Assembly: GCF_033118175.1 (NCBI RefSeq)
Contig: NC_083688.1
Location: 269,501-333,500 of the forward strand
DNA from: Dama dama
Lineage: Eukaryota; Chordata; Mammalia; Artiodactyla; Cervidae
Direction of reading: 5' to 3'
Length of the DNA stretch: 64,000 nucleotides
Part shown: positions 1 to 30,540 of the stretch, piece by piece
How the letters are laid out: every line of letters begins with the position of its first letter
Position numbering within the stretch: the stretch's first letter is position 1
Program-made: the position numbers and the translations under genes
The notes under the pieces: model-generated
What the model was told of the DNA's origin: nothing
What the model saw: the letters and a program-made list of their open reading frames with translations, nothing else
Databases searched by the model: none

Positions 1-20283
<20,283 letters not shown>

Positions 20284-20435
20284 GCCGCGCTCCTCGCTCT
20301 CCGCCCGGCTCCGCGCCCCACTCAGCACGCCCGCCCGCCGGCCCCGGTCCGCCTCCCGCCCGCAGCTTCCTCCAGCCCGCCGGAGAGCTTAATGCGGGCG
20401 GAGAGCGGACCGGCCCCTGTCCATTCATGCCCGGG

Positions 20436-20443
20436 TGACGTCA
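20436..20443. promoter_or_regulatory. Consensus CRE (TGACGTCA)
   Basis: Perfect palindromic CREB/ATF site inside the EPHA2 CpG island, flanked by a GC box. One such octamer is expected by chance in a window this size, so its position is the argument rather than its existence. Confidence 0.65.
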
Positions 20444-20639
20444 CGGGCCACGCCCCCGGTGTCTCCGAAGGGGCCGGGCTGGCGCCCCGCGGGGGCGGGG
20501 AGGCTCTCTGGGCCCTCCGGACTCGCTGGCGCCCCCAGGTCCCCGCAGGTTTGAGCGCCTCTAAGAGCCGGTGCAACCGAGGCTAGCCTTAAGGGATCCT
20601 GCGCTGAGCCCCGCTCTTATCCTCTGCCACCGGGGCCGA

Positions 20640-20885
20640 GCTCAACATTGGCCCGCAGGTCTGAGCTGAAATGGCCTAAAGGCTCAAGAAGCAGCTTGAC
20701 GTCCCGCTTCCTAGTATTTCTGAACTGTGCACCCAACCTTAGGCGGTCAGAGAGAGCTTCTCTGCTCAGGCGCCTCTAAGAATTCAGGAATCTGAGTGCA
20801 TCCGCGTCTAAGGACGAGTCAGACATGCGTATCACTTAATTCTCCCCGGGAGGTAGATATCATTATCCCTGTCCGTATAGTCAAA
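20640..20885. other. EPHA2 5' flank
   Basis: Unique sequence falling out of the CpG island, with MIR-like wording at its right end (CGGGAGGTAGATATCATTAT). No gene. Confidence 0.4.
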
Positions 20886-21304
20886 GGTATGGTTTTTTCA
20901 GTAGTCACGTATGGGTGTGAGAGATGGACCACAAAGAAGGCTGAGCAATGAAGAATTGATGCTTTTGAACTGTGGTGTTGGAGAAGAGTCTTGAGAACCC
21001 CTTGGACAGCAAAGAGGTCAAACCCTTAATATTCATTGGAAGGACTGATGCTGAAGCTGAAGCTCCAATACTTTGACCCCCCTGATGCGAAGAGCCAACT
21101 CTTTGGTAAAGATCCTGATGCTAGGAAAGCTTGAAGGCAGAAGATCAAGGGGATGACAGAGGATGAGATGGTTGGATGGCATCATCGACTCGATGGATAT
21201 GAATTTGAGCAAGCTCCAGGAGATGGTGAGTGACAGGGAAGCTTGGCTTGCTGCAGTCCCTGGGGTCTCAAAGAGTTGGACAAGACTTTGCGACTGAACA
21301 AGAG
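20886..21304 (+). mobile_element. BovB (RTE) LINE 3' fragment
   Basis: Matches the 3' end of BovB: GAAGGCTGAGCAATGAAGAA, GCTTTTGAACTGTGGTGTTG, GATGAGATGGTTGGATGGCA and a truncated CAAAGAGTTGG end. The C-terminal reverse-transcriptase reading frame is broken by small indels and stops, so the copy is dead. BovB is the LINE that supplies retrotransposition machinery for ruminant SINEs. Confidence 0.9.
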
Positions 21305-21394
21305 GAGTAAACTAAGGCTGCAACAGCCTAAACAATATGCCCAAAGGTTGCACAGCTCAAAGGTAGAGAAGTGAGGATTTTAATCTGGGTTTAT

Positions 21395-21597
21395 GGACTT
21401 CCCTCATAGCTCAGTCGGTAAAGAATCTGCCTGCAATGCAGGAGAACTGGGTTTGATTCCTGAGTTGGGAAGATCCCCTGGAGAAGGAAATGGCAATCCA
21501 CTCCAGTATTCTTGGCTGGAAAATCCCATGGATAGAGGAGCCTGGTGGGCTACAGCCCATGGGGTCGCAAAAGTCGGACACGACTTGGCAACTACAC
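21395..21597 (+). mobile_element. Bov-tA-type SINE
   Basis: Well-preserved copy: GACTTCCCTCATAGCTCAGT head, GGTTTGATTCCTGAGTTGGG box B region, and the AGTCGGACACGACTTGGCAA end. Lies 90 bases beyond the BovB fragment. Confidence 0.94.
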
Positions 21598-21599
21598 CA

Positions 21600-23400
21600 A
21601 CCCAGTCTCTACTTTAACTGCTGTCCATGCTGGGAAAGGGTGGCCTGGAGGCTGCCGTGCAGAGCACCCCTCCCCACCGGCCGTGGAATGGTAGAATCAG
21701 TTGGTCCGTTTTAACACTTTGGAGGACACTGGCTTCCCACCTGCTCCTTCAAGGAGCCTCTCTCCAAAGGTTCCTAGATGTGAGCTCATCGCCCTTCCTG
21801 ACAGAAGTGCCTGGCATTAGTGAAACAAACGGGAAGTGTCCTCTCTCCTGCCTGACTACCTGTCCACCCACCACTGCCCGTTGCCCAACCCGCCACGTGG
21901 CCAGCCCAGCCCGGGAGGAGCTGCTGTAGCGGGCCTGGCTTCCTGGAAACCACCGCCCCCTCTGCCCACCTCCCCTCTCACCCCATCCTCTTCTTGACCC
22001 CCTAGACCTTCTCACCCAATAGCCACACTGGGCTACTCTGGTTCCTGGGTCCTCCCTGCCAGATGTGGACATCTCGGTCTTTCGGCCTTGGTGCCCGCCC
22101 TTGGGAAGCGGGTTCAGACATCTCCCCAGGAAAAGGGGGGAGGGATTAATTACAGGTGTAGGGGCGGTATAATTAAAGCCTTTGACCAAGATAATGGGAG
22201 GAGAGTCTTGTCCTCTGAAAGCGCGTGAGTGCGCAAGTGTCCGTGAGAGTATGTGGATGTGTGTGTGTGTGTGAAAGCAGGTGTGGACAAGAGAGGATTT
22301 ACATGTGACTGTGAGCGTGTCGTACTTGGCAGAGGTCGGGAACGTAACCTGTGGAGTCAGTCTATGAGTTTCTGGACATTTCACTTCTTGCAGGCTCTGT
22401 TTGCTCATCTGGAAGATGTATGAACCTACTTCAGAGGGTTATTATGAAGATGAAAATGACTGTGCACGTTAACCTCAGAGGCCAGGACAACGGAAGGCAC
22501 TTCTTAAATCTCAGCTGTTATTATGGTTACACGTGGTTCAGCCAGAGGAAGCAGCTTCTGTGGCTGAGGGGAGGGGGCGGGAGGTGTGCACAGGGCCCTG
22601 TGGATGCCGGTGAGGGGTGTGTGTGTGTGCGTGTATGTGTGTGCGTGTTGTAGTACATGGTATGCATAAGGGTTTTGCAGTTGTGTTGGACCTCTGGGTT
22701 ATGGACATTGCATGGTGAGTGTAAGGTTTCCGGTATGTTGTAAGACTGTACATGTTGTGTTGTACACCACTGCAGGCTCTGTATGCTGGGTGTGCCTCCA
22801 GAAGATGCTGTCCAAGAGGGCAGGGAAGTTTGTGGGAAAGAGCATCGGACACATAGTTGGAATCCAGCAAACTTCTGCTGAACTTATGAACTGAGGAGTG
22901 AAGGAAGGGGTTGGTAAGGTGTGTGAAAGACCTTGCGGTGTTGTTCAGGCCTCGTGCGGGATGTGTACGTTTCCTGGAACCCTCATGCCGGCTGCAGGCA
23001 GGCCCTGCTGGCTGGGAGCTGAGTGCCTGGAGGCTGTGCCCAGCTGGGGGCTAAGAGCCTAGAGCTGCGTCTCATCTGTGACACAGGACAGGAGCAGAGG
23101 CTTGTGGGCGGGATGGTCGGCGGCCGGAGGGCGTGGCGCGGCACCTCGGCCTTTAGTCACTCACCTGCGACACGCCCTTTGCTTTCTTCCTGTCTGACCC
23201 TGAGTCCTTCCCGCTCTGCTGACTGGGTGCTGAGAAGGAGAGTTCTTCAGTGAGTCTTACAGAGCTCACGAAAGGCGGTATTTATAGTGACATAATAAGC
23301 CCTAATGGAGACGGAATTACCCCGTGAGGGCCCCAGAGAGCCCTGGGGCCTGAGCGCCACTGCAGCAAGCAGGGCTTCCGCTACAGGCAAGTGGGGCCCA
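21600..23400. other. Intergenic unique sequence upstream of EPHA2
   Basis: No gene recognised. Contains short TG-rich tracts (22225-22275 and 22615-22650), and an AT-rich patch at 22144-22194 dense in transcription-factor motifs, discussed under findings. Confidence 0.5.
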
Positions 23401-23401
23401 G

Positions 23402-24110
23402 GTGAGTGTGTGTGTGTGTGAGTGTGTGGGTGTGAGAGTGTGTGGGTGTGAGAGTGTGTGTGAGTGTGAGTGAGTGTGTGTGTCAGTGTGTGGGGGTGTG
23501 TGTGTGAGTGTGAGTGTGTGTGGGTGTGAGAGTGTGTGAGTGTGTGTCAGTGTGTGGGGGGTATGTGTGTGAGTGTGAGTGTGTGTGGGTGTGAGAGTGT
23601 GTGTGAGTGTGAGTGTGTGTGTCAGTGTGTGGGGGGTGTGTGTGTGAGTGTGAGTGTGTGTGGGTGTGAGAGTGTGTGAGTGTGTGTGTCAGTGTGTGGG
23701 TGTGTGTGGGAGTGTCAGTGTGTGTGGGTTTGAGAGTGTGTGGGTGTGTGTGTGTGTGAGTGAGTGTGTGTGTCAGTGTGTTGGTGTGTGTGGGTGTGAG
23801 AGTGTGTGTGTGTGAGTATGTGGGTGTGAGAGTGTGTGTGAGTGTGTGAGTGAGTGTGTGTGGGGTGTGTCAGTGTGTGGGTGTGTGGGAGGTGGGTGTG
23901 AGTGTGTGGGTGTGAGAGTATGTGAGTGTGTGTGGGGGTGTGTGGGTGTGAGAGTCTGAGTGTGTGGGTGTGAGAGTGTGTGGGGGGGTGGGTGTGAGAG
24001 TGTGTGTGAGTGTGTGAGTGAGTGTGTGTCAATGTGTCTGGGGGTGTGGGGGGTGTGAGTGTGTGTGTGGGAGTGTGAGTGTGTGTGTGTGAGTGTGAGT
24101 GTGTGGATGT
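23402..24110. repeat. GT-rich minisatellite of about 0.7 kb
   Basis: Almost pure T/G on this strand with A and rare C, built from GTGTGTG, GTGAGTG and GGGTGTGAGAGTG words. GTCAGTGTGTGG markers recur with CAG at 23484, 23548, 23623 and 23690 (spacing 64, 75, 67), showing higher-order duplication. Open reading frames across it are artefacts of composition. Confidence 0.95.
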
Positions 24111-24320
24111 GGCTGCAGGGGTCTCACCTGCTAATCCCCAATTTCAGCCCACCAGCCTGCTCAGGTGCCTACCTTTGCTAGGACTTATTGGGGGACGGAA
24201 GTGCTGAGGGCAGCCAGATGACAAAGGTAAACATTGAAACCACAGTCTCACCCATGAGGGAAGCACTGTTCCTGCATCCTTTTGCAAAGGATCAGGCTTG
24301 CTTGTAAAAGCTGGAAAATA

Positions 24321-24525
24321 GGGGCTTCCCTGGTGGCCCAGTGACTAAGAATCTGCCTTGCAACACCGGGGACATGGGTTTGATCCCTGGTCAGAGAACA
24401 AAGATCCCACGTGTTGCAGAGCAACTAAGCCTGCACGGCATAATGGAAGAGGCTGCCTGATGCAATGAAGAGCCCGTGTGCTGCAACTGAGACCCACTGC
24501 AGCCAAACAGATTTTTTTTTTTTTA
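24321..24525 (+). mobile_element. CHR-like tRNA-derived SINE
   Basis: GGGGCTTCCCTGGTGGCCCA head, GGGTTTGATCCCTGGTCAG box B region, TGCAGAGCAACTAAGCC body and a T/A-rich end. It differs from Bov-tA by the AACTAAGCC body. Confidence 0.88.
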
Positions 24526-25336
24526 AGTTGGAAAATAACTGGAGTCCTAGCCCAGGCAGCCTAGATAGATCTGGCATGCCGTCTCCCAGGTACCTCTCTC
24601 CACGGCCTCTGGAAGTGCTGAATTCCTCAGAACCCAGAGGGCCACTGCGGCTGGATACCTGGAATGATGCCCTGCAGCAGTCTCCAAGGCCAATCCAGCG
24701 ACCACCTCTGCAGTGAAGCCCCCAGGGATGGGGGCTCTCCTCGAACCCCTGGAACTCCCTACTACATGCCCCCCAGGACCCTGGTCTCAGCCAGCTCAAC
24801 TCTTACTTGTCTTCGGAGCCTCTGCACTGTCTCTGGACTAGACTGTAAGCTCCCAGAGGCGAGGAATGAATCCAACAGCCCTTCTCAGTCCTGGCACCAG
24901 CTAGAACAGTGCCCGGACACAGGAGTCTCTCCACAGACGGTCACGTTTGACGCTGATCCTCTAAGCCAGTTCTCTCCCTTCTATGCACTCATTTTCTCAA
25001 ACGCCGACTATGTGCCAAGCCACTTTTACCCATGTGAACTCATCTAATCCTCCCAGCATCCCTAGAAGGGGAAGTTAATATTGTCCCCACTTTTGCAGGT
25101 GACGAAACTGAGGCTCAGAGAAGAATTTACCTGCCTAAAGTCATACTGCCAGGACCACAGAGGTAGAACTAAACAGCTAAGTGTGTTTCACCCCAGAGCC
25201 CGGTCTAGCCTCTCTTTTTTTAACACACCATGTGGTCTCATATCTGCCTCCCGTTGTCCAAACTGTATCATCTCCCCAGATGCCCTTTCCACTTTGGCAA
25301 CTCCTGTCCCTTCTATTTTTACAATTAGCCATCTTG
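24526..25336. other. Intergenic DNA with old repeat traces
   Basis: MIR-like wording at about 24990-25180 (CACTTTTGCAGGTGACGAAA) and L2-like text near 24840. No gene. Confidence 0.45.
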
Positions 25337-25487
25337 TTTTATTTATTTACTTATTTAAAAATCATTTATTTGGCAGTGCCAGGTCTTAGTTGTGGCATGT
25401 GGGATCTAGTTCCCTGACCAGGGATTGATCCTGGGCCCCCTGCATTGGGAGTGTGGAGTCTTAACCACTGGACCACCAGGGAGGTCC
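25337..25487 (-). mobile_element. tRNA-derived SINE, reverse, short form
   Basis: Reverse copy starting with a T/A-rich tail (TTTATTTACTTATTTAAAAA), then TTCCCTGACCAGGGATTGAT and ending GGACCACCAGGGAGGTCC. Confidence 0.88.
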
Positions 25488-25654
25488 TCTCCTTTTCCTT
25501 CGTCAAGTCTTGCCTTGGAGCAACATAGGAGGAGAGACACTGGGCCCCCCATCCCACCCCCCCTCCCTCCCCCCGGCCACCAAATGTAGGAGAGCATCTC
25601 GCCGGCAGTGTGGGCCAGGACAGATCTGGTAGGTGAATGACCGAATCACGGGTC

Positions 25655-25850
25655 CAGCAGACCTGAATTCTGCCATTTAACCAACTGTGTGGCCTTGGGC
25701 AAGTCTTACAATCTCAACTGCCACGTCTGTAAAATGGGCATGATAATAATGGCTTCCAGCCTCCAGGATGGCTGCTGGGATTAAAGGAGATTACACATTA
25801 AGCCCTTAGCATAGTGTCTGGCATATGGTGAGTGAGCATTAAATCTTAGT
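25655..25850 (+). repeat. MIR SINE remnant
   Basis: Long forward MIR: TGTGTGGCCTTGGGCAAGTC, CTGTAAAATGGGCATGATAA and AGTGTCTGGCATATGG in consensus order. Confidence 0.7.
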
Positions 25851-27144
25851 TACTTTTACCTTTACAGTCAAAAGTCACTTTGAAAAGCCAGCTGGGCACT
25901 CCCAGGCGAATCAATCATCTCACCCTGGAACAAACCTCAGCTTCACCCGGTGTTATAATTACTTCCTCACCTTCCCTCCCCTTCAGGCAGAGGGACTCCA
26001 TTTGGGACAGAAGCCCAGTTTTACTCCATCTGGCCATGCCCCGTGGAGCTGGCATACAGCAGGCGCTCAGGAAATGTCTGTGCGTTGCACACACATGCAA
26101 GTACTAGGGTTGCATCTCTCTCAAATAAACATCTTCCCCAGCAGCAGCTGCAAAGCAGACTTGAAGGGCAGCTGTTCAGGTGAGGGTTTTGGGGTGAACT
26201 TGGCCGAACAGACATGTTCCTGAGCTCCGCTCCCCTGGTGTGGTGATTTGAGGTCGGGGAAGGGGAACTTAAAGGTGGGCGCCCACATTTGGAGAGGAGG
26301 CAGTGTGGGAGGAAGCCCCCCATAATAGCAGGGTTTCCCCTGCCCCCGGAGCTGGGCTAGAGGCTGCGCTGCTTCCTCTGGGGCTTGCTCAAGCTTCCAG
26401 GGACCCTTTGAAGTGGGTTCCTTGCAAATCCTGCCCTTGGGGCCTGGATCAGGGGTGGGGAAGGGTCGGGCCACAGTCCAGGGCGGGGAGGAATGAGATG
26501 TCTCTCCCCTCAATGTTCCCAGGCACCCATCTTCCGCCCGCCTCCCACCCGGATTCAGAGCCCCCTTCCCACCACACCCGACTCCCGGCCGAAGCTGCTC
26601 ATTGCTTTTGGCCTTCTCTCCCCAACCTGGCCACAGTCTCTCCCGCCCCCAAGCCCAGTTTAGACCCGGCTCCCACAAGCCTTTGCTGACCCTGAACAGC
26701 TGGCTTTCCTCCCTTTTCTGGGGGCCAGTCTTCACCCTGTGTTTAAAAACTCCGAGGAAAGCAGAGCCCATCCGTTGAGCCCCGCTTCTAGGCCAGGCGC
26801 TGACCTCAGAGCTTTGCAGCGCCACCTCAGAGACACACAAATGCCCTGAGAAGCAGGATTCTACCCCTTCTGCAGAGGAGGGCAAAGAGCTTCAGAAGGT
26901 TAGAGCTCCCGCTCAAGGTCAGGAGCATCTTCAAAGCCGTGGGGGACGCCCCTTTCCACCCCTACCTTCCCACCCACCCTTGACGGAGTCACAGAATGGT
27001 CTTAAAAATAAAGTCCAAGTGCTGTATTTTACAAAGGAGGGAACTGAGGCCGCCAAGGGGAAAGGACATGCTGGAGGTTACAGAGACCGTGCAGACTGGC
27101 CCCTGGCCTCTGGCTCCTGGCCCCTTCTCTGGAATCACTTCCCT
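25851..27144. other. Intergenic unique sequence
   Basis: No gene recognised. A MIR-like remnant lies at 26790-26930 and another at 27030-27090 (GGAGGGAACTGAGGCCGCC). The remainder is unique GC-rich sequence. Confidence 0.45.
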
Positions 27145-27282
27145 CTTTTTTTTCTCTCTTTTTTTTTTTGGCCGCTCCCCATGTGGGATTTTATTTCCCC
27201 AACCAGGGATCAAACCCATGCCCCCTGCAGTGGAGGCAATGGAAGCCTGGAGTCTTAACCAGCAGATCCCCAAGGAAGCCCC
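27145..27282 (-). mobile_element. tRNA-derived SINE, reverse, short form
   Basis: T-rich start, CCAACCAGGGATCAAACCC, then CAAGGAAGCCCC end. Confidence 0.85.
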
Positions 27283-29200
27283 ACTAATCACTTTTCTTGA
27301 CCTTCAGAGGCTCTCAGCTGCAGGCAAGAGCCTCAACACCTTTGCAGGGACTGAACCTGGATACAGGAATCAGGCAGCCCTGCCCCAGGGCTTTTGCACC
27401 TACTTCTCCCTTAACCGGGATCACTCCCTCCCCAGTTAGTCTCCAGGGCGGGCTCCCTGCCTCCTTTACCTGACTGATCCACATAAACCAGCAGGAGCCA
27501 CCCACCCCTGGACGCCCTACTTCCCTTCCTCCCTGCGTTCTTCCTTTTCCCCTTCTCACTCCCCTCCCGCTGAGCACTCTGCATGTCATTGTGGATTAGC
27601 CTGTCGTCTATCCCCCACCCCCACTGGCACGGCAGCTCCCTGGGGGCCTGATGCAGCCCACCTCCATCCAGGGGTCCCCCCAACAGGCCGGCCTGCAGCT
27701 GTGTGCAGGGAAGGAGTCCATGTGGTGGCTTCACTGCACCGTGTGATCTTGGCTAGCCACTTCCGTCTCTCCCTCACTTTCCTCGTGGGTACTTTGGGGG
27801 GTACCGGTGGCTCCCCCTCTTAAAGAGGTGTGAATATGGTCCAGGCTACTGTCTGCCGCTCAGCCACGCCCAGAGGCTCAGGCTGAATTCCGGAGACAAG
27901 GATCAATGGGACTAAGTGTGTGTGTGTGGGGGGGGGGTCCTGCCACTGCTGAAGGTGGGGTGACCAGGGGCCCCCCTGGCTCTACTTGAGCTCCAGGGTC
28001 CTCTCCTGTGGCCCTTAGGTGCTCTGACCTGCCAGGTGCTGTTCCTACATTATCCTGTGTCATCCTCACAACAGCCCCTGCGAGCAGCATGTTTCCCATT
28101 TCACAGACAAGGAAACTGAGGATTAGACAAGGAAACTGCTCAAGTCACTCAAGTGTGCAAAGCCAGGACCCATCAGGCTCTGTGGCCCCCAGCGTTAACC
28201 CAGGGGCCTCCAGAGGTCACTCCCGTCCTCTCTCTGGCCTGGTCAGCTCCCTGCTCTGTGTTCTAAGGGTCCCCCAGCCAAGCAGGGTCCTCTGTGCGGA
28301 CGTGGTAAGAGCAGCGGCTGGAGAGGGGCTGAGGGTGCCCTGCTGGCTTCCCGCAGCCACCACCTCCTGTGAGAGCATCCTTCTCCTTAGTCAAGTGGGG
28401 ATAAATATAAGACAACACCCACCTTGTGGGGGAGCCCGGAAAGTGTGACCAACTCTGGCACACGGCCTGGCACATGGTGGGTCTTCAGCAAATGTCAGCC
28501 GGGGTTATTTTTATCGCTGACACCATTTTCGGGGGCACAGCACCTTTCAGGTGCCACTCCCTGCCCATGTCCTGTCAGTCTGGCTGCAGACCTGGTGGAG
28601 GCACTCGGGGAGGAAGGGAGGGATGCTGCTCTGTTTTTTTCGGAAAACCTCCAAGCCTGACCCCTGCCCCCCCTCCACAACACTGACAGGCACACCAGGC
28701 CCCATTCCCCGGAAGCCCTGCCTGAAGCCCCCTGCCCACCATGCCTTGGACAAACCCAGCAGGGCCCTGTCAGTCCCGAGGGAAGGGCAGGGAGCCCACA
28801 CTTTGGGCCTCTGTTCCCGCGTCCGCCACCGGCCCTGTGCCCTCACAAGTCCGCACACACACTGACCAGTGCTGGAAACACAGCTACGGCCCCGCCAGCA
28901 CCGCGGATGACTGAACGCGCGCACGCACACACCCCCATCCAGGCATGCAGCTCCAGAGGGCTCGGCAGAGACCACCTGGGGCAGGACAGGAGCTGCTCCC
29001 CTCCCCCATCCGCCCACCCCCAGGCCCCTCTGTCTGTACATCTGTCTGCAGCCAGCCGGCAGTGAGAGGTCCACCCTCACCAGTTCTGTGCATCGTCGCC
29101 ACTGCAGTCCCCCAGCAGGACCCTGTCCCCTCTCTCATCAGGGCCGCTCATCACTCGGCCCTGCCCCCATCCACCCCTCCCCAACCCCTCATCCGTCTCC
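27283..29200. other. Intergenic unique sequence
   Basis: No gene recognised. A MIR-like block lies at 28040-28180 (CATTTCACAGACAAGGAAAC). Otherwise GC-rich unique DNA with scattered CpG near 28910-28930. Confidence 0.45.
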
Positions 29201-29204
29201 CTCA

Positions 29205-29400
29205 TCTGTCAGTCTGTCTGTCCATCTATCTGTCCCACTTCCTTCTTTCCCCCATCCTCCTGGTCCCTCTCAGTCCTCTGTGTCCCATCCATCACTTCCC
29301 AGACAGCCCTTCCCAGCCAGGCAGTCACCTCCTGGCAGCTCCTGTCTGTCTGTCTGTCCACCAGCCCATCCATCTGTCTGTCTGCCATCTCATTCATCAC
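29205..29400. repeat. Degenerate (CTGT/CCAT)n tetranucleotide region
   Basis: Blocks of CTGTCTGTC and CCATCTATCTGTC around 29207-29235 and 29340-29385, separated by pyrimidine-rich sequence. Confidence 0.75.
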
Positions 29401-29484
29401 GCCTCAGCCACCTGTCCAAACTTGCCACCATTTGCATGTTTCCTGGTTGGACCCCCTGAGGTGCCCCCAGCCAGCTCTGGGTAT

Positions 29485-29485
29485 G

Positions 29486-29516
<31 letters not shown>
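29485..29516. repeat. (GT)n microsatellite
   Basis: Short GT dinucleotide run followed directly by CCACACACATG, which could pair back on it. Confidence 0.85.
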
Positions 29517-29929
29517 GCCACACACATGCTCACATGGGTAGATAACCTCCAAGACCCCTGATATGCATTGTGCTGGATCTTGTGCTGAGAGTGAGGGGAC
29601 TAGGGACTTGGACACAACCCTGCCTTGAGAAGTGTGTGTATGTGTGAGTGTGTGTGTGTGTAAACCGGGAAGGCTGGTGTGGACCTGGGTGGTGGTTGGC
29701 TATTTTACTGTGTATTCTTCCTGTGTAACTGCAGTTACAACGTATGCTTCAGTGACCTATTCAAAAATAAATACATAATTTGAAAAAAAAATCCAATCTC
29801 TAGTCTTGTCTCCTGATTCCTCAAGAGGAAGCGGACCAGTGCCCCCGCCCCCTTGGGACTGGGGGCCCAGGCGCCCCCAACCCTGGAGCCCTCCACCCTG
29901 CCCATCAGGGGCTCTCCCTCCTCCCCGCG

Positions 29930-30360
29930 GCCGGAGACGGGGCTAGCGGAGCGAGGCGGGCGCTGCGGGAGAGCCCGGCCGGCCCGGAAGGCGCGCGGGG
30001 AGCGGGGCGGGCCGGGGGCAGCGTCGGCTCCGGCCCCCCCGGGGCCGGCGCTCACCTGCCGGCGGGAGGGGCGGAGGGCTCGGGCCGGCAAGCCCAGCCC
30101 GGTCCCGCCGCGCCCCGTCTCGCGCCCCGCAGCCCGGTTCCGGCCCCGCGGGTGCCGCCTTTGAGGGTCGCCGCGGGCTGGGTGCAGCCGGCCTGAGCCC
30201 CCTTCCCCGCTGGGAGGCACCGCCTCTGCGCCCCGCAAAGGGGTCGGCGCCAGGTTGGGGCGGCCCGGTCACCGTGGAAACGAGGGCCCCCGGGGATGGC
30301 GACGAGGGGCCAGGCGCCCGGGACCCGCGCCCCGGTGCGGTGCGCGCTGTGCCTATTTCT
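29930..30360. promoter_or_regulatory. Orphan intergenic CpG island
   Basis: About 430 bases with dense CpG and GC boxes, about 9.6 kb upstream of EPHA2 and 25 kb downstream of the ARHGEF19 end, with no annotated-type exon on either side. On the minus strand it contains a consensus splice donor, CGGCAG|GTGAGCGCC, with the exon side ending at 30056. This looks like a promoter with a first exon, either of a non-coding RNA or of a distal EPHA2 transcript. No matching acceptor can be assigned by eye. Confidence 0.6.
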
Positions 30361-30426
30361 GCCCTCGGTCCGGCCGCTGCTCCCCCCAGGCCTCTCTCGC
30401 CTCCCCTTTAAAAATCACCTCCTCCA

Positions 30427-30540
30427 GGGGCTTCCCCGGTGGCCCAGTGGTTAAGACTCTGCGCTTCCCCTTCAGGGCCGCCGGCTCGATTCCCTGATCT
30501 GGGAAATAAGATCCCACATGCAGCCAAATAAATAAAAATC
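30427..30540 (+). mobile_element. tRNA-derived SINE, short form
   Basis: GGGGCTTCCCCGGTGGCCCA head, CTCGATTCCCTGATCTGGG, and an AAATAAATAAAAATC tail. Abuts the CpG island. Confidence 0.87.

Noticed and set aside
20284..20328. Upstream in-frame extension of EPHA2 (15 more residues)
   Set aside because: The frame is open but begins with GTG, not ATG; the ATG at 20283 has good context and gives the human exon length.
21395..21597. tRNA-like head of SINEs as tRNA genes
   Set aside because: All such matches are followed by the SINE body and tail, lack a complete cloverleaf, and recur many times in the window.
23715..24032. Thr-His-Ser-rich open frame
   Set aside because: Pure product of the GT minisatellite.
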